From assembly GCA_017555925.1 (NCBI GenBank), contig JAFZFL010000165.1, positions 1-8,415 of the forward strand: a stretch of DNA of 8,415 nucleotides. Direction: 5' to 3'. The translations under genes and the position numbers were made by a program. The DNA is from Bacteroidales bacterium. GTDB lineage: Bacteria; Bacteroidota; Bacteroidia; Bacteroidales; UBA932. Below, in pieces: positions 5,661 through 8,415 of the stretch (the first letter of the stretch is position 1; each line of letters starts with the position of its first letter). The notes under the pieces were generated by a model. The model was not told where the DNA came from. It was given only the letters and a program-made list of their open reading frames with translations, and did not search any database.

Positions 5661-8415
5661 ATGAAGAGATTATTTCTGCTCGCGTTAGCAATACTCACTA
5701 CTGGAGTAATGTTTGCGCAAACCAAAATTACCGGTAAGGTAACTTCGGCGGAAGACGGTAGTCCGGTTTCTTTTGCAAGCATAGTTGTAAAGGGTACCAC
5801 CAATATGGCTACTTCTGGTGACAATGGAGAGTTCGTTTTGAACAATGTAGCTCAAGATGCAATTCTTGTAACATCTTGTATTGGTTTCAAAACTATTGAA
5901 ACTCCTGTTAACGGAAAGGCATACATCGACATAATCCTTCCTTCAGACGCTGAGGCTTTGGAAGAGGTTATGGTTGTTGCTTATGGTACAGTAAAAAAAG
6001 GTTCATATTCAGGATCTGCTACTGTTGTTAAAGATGATGCATTGAAAGATGCACCCGTAATGAGTTTTGAGTCTGTATTGTCAGGTAAAGCTCCTGGTGT
6101 ACAGGTTGCTGCTTCATCAGGACAACCTGGTGCTCAAGCCGACATCAGTATCCGTGGCTTTGGTTCATTTAATGCAGGCAATGCACCTCTTTACGTAATT
6201 GACGGTGTTCCTGCAACAAGTGGTGACTGGTCTTCAGGAAACATTTCTACAACTGCAATGTCATTCTTGAACCCTTCAGATATTGAGTCAATTACAATCC
6301 TTAAAGATGCTGCTGCCGCTTCATTGTACGGTTCACGTGCATCTAATGGTGTAATCCTTATCACTACCAAAAAAGGTAAACAAGGTAAGGTGACTTCAAC
6401 TTTCAAAGCAAGCGCAGGTGTTTCATACTTTGCATATGACAACTACCCATTGGCTTCAGATGCCGAGACTGAGGAGTTGCACAGACAGGCATGGTATCAC
6501 TATGGTCAAAATAACCCTAATGCATGGAAAAACTACAACAGCCTTGAGGAGTATGTTGCTTACAAAGTTGAGCAAAACTATCCATCAAAAGATGAGAGCA
6601 AATACATTTATAAAGATTGGGAAGATGTATTGTTCCGTAAAGGTGTTTCTCAAAACTATGAATACAATATCTCAGGTGGTGGAGAGAAAGGCCGTATCTA
6701 TGCATCAGTTGCATATCAAGACCAACAAGGTTTGACCTCTATTGAGAATTTGCAGAGATTGTCAACTACTGTAAACGGTGAGGCATACCTTAACAAATTC
6801 ATCAAATTGGGCGGTAACATGCAATACTCTTGGACTTTCCAGGAAGGTCACCAGGAAGACCACCCAAAAGATGACCCTTACACCATTTGGAAGGTTTATT
6901 TGAACGAAAGATGGCCATATGCTTACAAAGATACTGGTGAGCTTTATATGGAGCGTTGGAATCCATCTGTAAGTACAGTTAACCCTGTTCCTACATATGA
7001 CAAACAGATTAACGACGCACGTCAGAACCGTCTATTGCTAAAAGGTTGGATGGAAGTTAAATTCACTGACTGGTTGACAGCCAAATCAACTATAAGCAGC
7101 GACTGGTTGTATGTTCACGACAGATTCGGATGGCTTTACGGACACCCTAACTTTACCGCATACGGTGAGCCAGGTGGTTATATGAGTGACCGTCATAGAA
7201 ATGTAAACCGTTTGGTTAGTTCAACTCAGTTGAACTTTGACAAAACTTGGGGAGATCACCATGTTTCTGCAATGGCAGCATGGGAAGCAGAGGAGGAAAA
7301 ATACCGCATGACAAGAGCAGGTAAGACCAGTTTCTCATACGCAGGTGCAACTGAGTCTGTATTCGGTACAGAGTACGATACAAGCTACTCATACAGCCGT
7401 GAAGAGGGTTTGCTATCAGTATTGGGTAGTCTAAGTTATGACTTCGGTTCAAAATACTATATCACTGGAACATTCAGACGTGACGGTTCTTCAAGACTTG
7501 CTCCTCAAACTCGTTGGGGTAACTTCTGGTCTGTTTCAGGATCTTGGAGATTCTCAAATGAGAAATTCATGAATTTTGACTGGTTGAATGATGGTAAACT
7601 AAGAGCATCATATGGTACCAGCGGTACACTTCCTACTGATTACTTCGGCTATATGTCAGTTTATGAGTACGGTGTATATGGAAATGAGGGTTCAAGCTAT
7701 CCTTCAAACCTTGCAAACTCAGATTTGACTTGGGAGAAAAACAAGAACTGGAATGTTGCTATTGACGCTACTATCTTCGACAGATATACATTCTCAGCAG
7801 AGTACTATGAGAAAAAGACTACTGACTTGCTATTGGATGCTAAAATCCCCTCTACAACAGGTTTCACAAGCACTCTATCTAACGTTGGTGCAATGATGAA
7901 CAGAGGTTTGGAGTTGGCATTGAACGTAGACATCATTAAGAAACAGGATTGGGATTTGTCAGTTGGTGTAAACTGGTCAACTATCGACAACGAGATTCTA
8001 TCTCTATCAGAAGAGGGTGAGACTCAAACCAGCCGTCCTTACATCTGGAAAGCAGGTTATGCATTCTACCAATACTACTCAAGAGATTATCTAGGTTATG
8101 ATGAGAACGGTATGCCTCAATACGCAGACGGTTCATTCTTCAGAGCCGGTCAGGAACTTACAGAGGATGTAACTCTAAAAGATGGTACAAAACTAGCAAA
8201 AGGAACTAAAGCTCCTTACGATTTGTACAACTATGAGCCAAAAAACAGAAATAACTCTAACTCAGTTATTCTTGAAGGCAAAACAGCTCTTCCTGATGGT
8301 TATGGTGGATTTAACGTAGACTTCAGATGGAAAGATTTGACCTTTACAATGGCATGGTCATACAAATATGGTCACTGGATTTGGGATGATGGTACAGATG
8401 ATTTGTACACCGACG
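5661..8415 (+). CDS. SusC/RagA-family TonB-dependent outer-membrane transporter, N-terminal part
   Basis: The first 918 codons of a gene that runs off the right edge with no stop; family members are usually about 1000-1100 residues. These transporters import glycans, peptides or other large nutrients across the outer membrane with a SusD-type lipoprotein lid, using TonB energy. Order seen: signal peptide (residues 1-19, basic MKR, hydrophobic core, likely cut after MFA); carboxypeptidase-regulatory-like beta domain (about 22-95, starting ITGKV); TonB-box-like EEVMVVAYGT (101-110); plug domain with SIRGFGS (R165), PLYVIDGVP and SLYGSRASNGVILITTKKG (from 221); then the beta-barrel. The carboxypeptidase-like domain follows the signal peptide directly, so the STN domain of sigma/anti-sigma-coupled SusC proteins is absent. 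The substrate cannot be told from this sequence, and susD would be expected next. The ATG at 5661 is set by the signal peptide. Confidence 0.96.
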   Translation, partial: MKRLFLLALAILTTGVMFAQTKITGKVTSAEDGSPVSFASIVVKGTTNMATSGDNGEFVLNNVAQDAILVTSCIGFKTIETPVNGKAYIDIILPSDAEALEEVMVVAYGTVKKGSYSGSATVVKDDALKDAPVMSFESVLSGKAPGVQVAASSGQPGAQADISIRGFGSFNAGNAPLYVIDGVPATSGDWSSGNISTTAMSFLNPSDIESITILKDAAAASLYGSRASNGVILITTKKGKQGKVTSTFKASAGVSYFAYDNYPLASDAETEELHRQAWYHYGQNNPNAWKNYNSLEEYVAYKVEQNYPSKDESKYIYKDWEDVLFRKGVSQNYEYNISGGGEKGRIYASVAYQDQQGLTSIENLQRLSTTVNGEAYLNKFIKLGGNMQYSWTFQEGHQEDHPKDDPYTIWKVYLNERWPYAYKDTGELYMERWNPSVSTVNPVPTYDKQINDARQNRLLLKGWMEVKFTDWLTAKSTISSDWLYVHDRFGWLYGHPNFTAYGEPGGYMSDRHRNVNRLVSSTQLNFDKTWGDHHVSAMAAWEAEEEKYRMTRAGKTSFSYAGATESVFGTEYDTSYSYSREEGLLSVLGSLSYDFGSKYYITGTFRRDGSSRLAPQTRWGNFWSVSGSWRFSNEKFMNFDWLNDGKLRASYGTSGTLPTDYFGYMSVYEYGVYGNEGSSYPSNLANSDLTWEKNKNWNVAIDATIFDRYTFSAEYYEKKTTDLLLDAKIPSTTGFTSTLSNVGAMMNRGLELALNVDIIKKQDWDLSVGVNWSTIDNEILSLSEEGETQTSRPYIWKAGYAFYQYYSRDYLGYDENGMPQYADGSFFRAGQELTEDVTLKDGTKLAKGTKAPYDLYNYEPKNRNNSNSVILEGKTALPDGYGGFNVDFRWKDLTFTMAWSYKYGHWIWDDGTDDLYTD

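Noticed and set aside
6418..6735. 105-codon frame inside susC on the + strand
   Set aside because: It is an out-of-frame shadow of the long susC frame, which has a signal peptide, TonB box and plug domain; the peptide is low in family features.

Overview
The window looks like chromosome from a member of the Bacteroidota, most likely order Bacteroidales. Three things point there. The promoters carry the phylum-specific -7 element TAnnTTTG (411-418, 831-838, 4724-4731 on the + strand and 4704-4711 on the - strand). Start codons follow A/T-rich leaders rather than well-placed Shine-Dalgarno sites. The last gene encodes a SusC/RagA-type TonB-dependent transporter. The species cannot be named from the sequence alone.

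Layout from left to right: the 3' end of a YgjP-like (DUF45) zinc metallopeptidase-fold gene (1-347); rpsO for ribosomal protein S15 (460-735) with its own promoter and terminator; a long, highly foldable leader (about 843-955) and then pnp for polynucleotide phosphorylase (956-3229); two terminators between converging genes (3250-3283 and 3319-3357); glyA for serine hydroxymethyltransferase on the - strand (4664-3387); a compact divergent promoter region (4665-4766); a SpoU/TrmH-type RNA methyltransferase (4767-5300) with a terminator; a 300-base A/T-rich region containing two inverted repeats; and the first 918 codons of a susC-like gene (5661 to the window end, still open).

Most of the window is housekeeping: translation (S15), RNA turnover (PNPase), one-carbon and glycine metabolism (GlyA) and rRNA/tRNA modification (TrmH-like). 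The rpsO-pnp order seen in many bacteria is kept, but a terminator and a new promoter separate the two genes here. The susC gene opens what is probably an outer-membrane nutrient-uptake locus, whose SusD partner would lie beyond the right edge.

The most interesting item is the pnp leader. Two 9-bp helices interlock there as an H-type pseudoknot (862-870/887-895 and 878-886/935-943). A further hairpin and competing pairings sit in the same region, and the pseudoknot ends 12 bases before the start codon. I do not recognise it as a known RNA family. It is a good candidate for a cis-acting element controlling pnp. All pairings were found by eye and no folding program or alignment was run.
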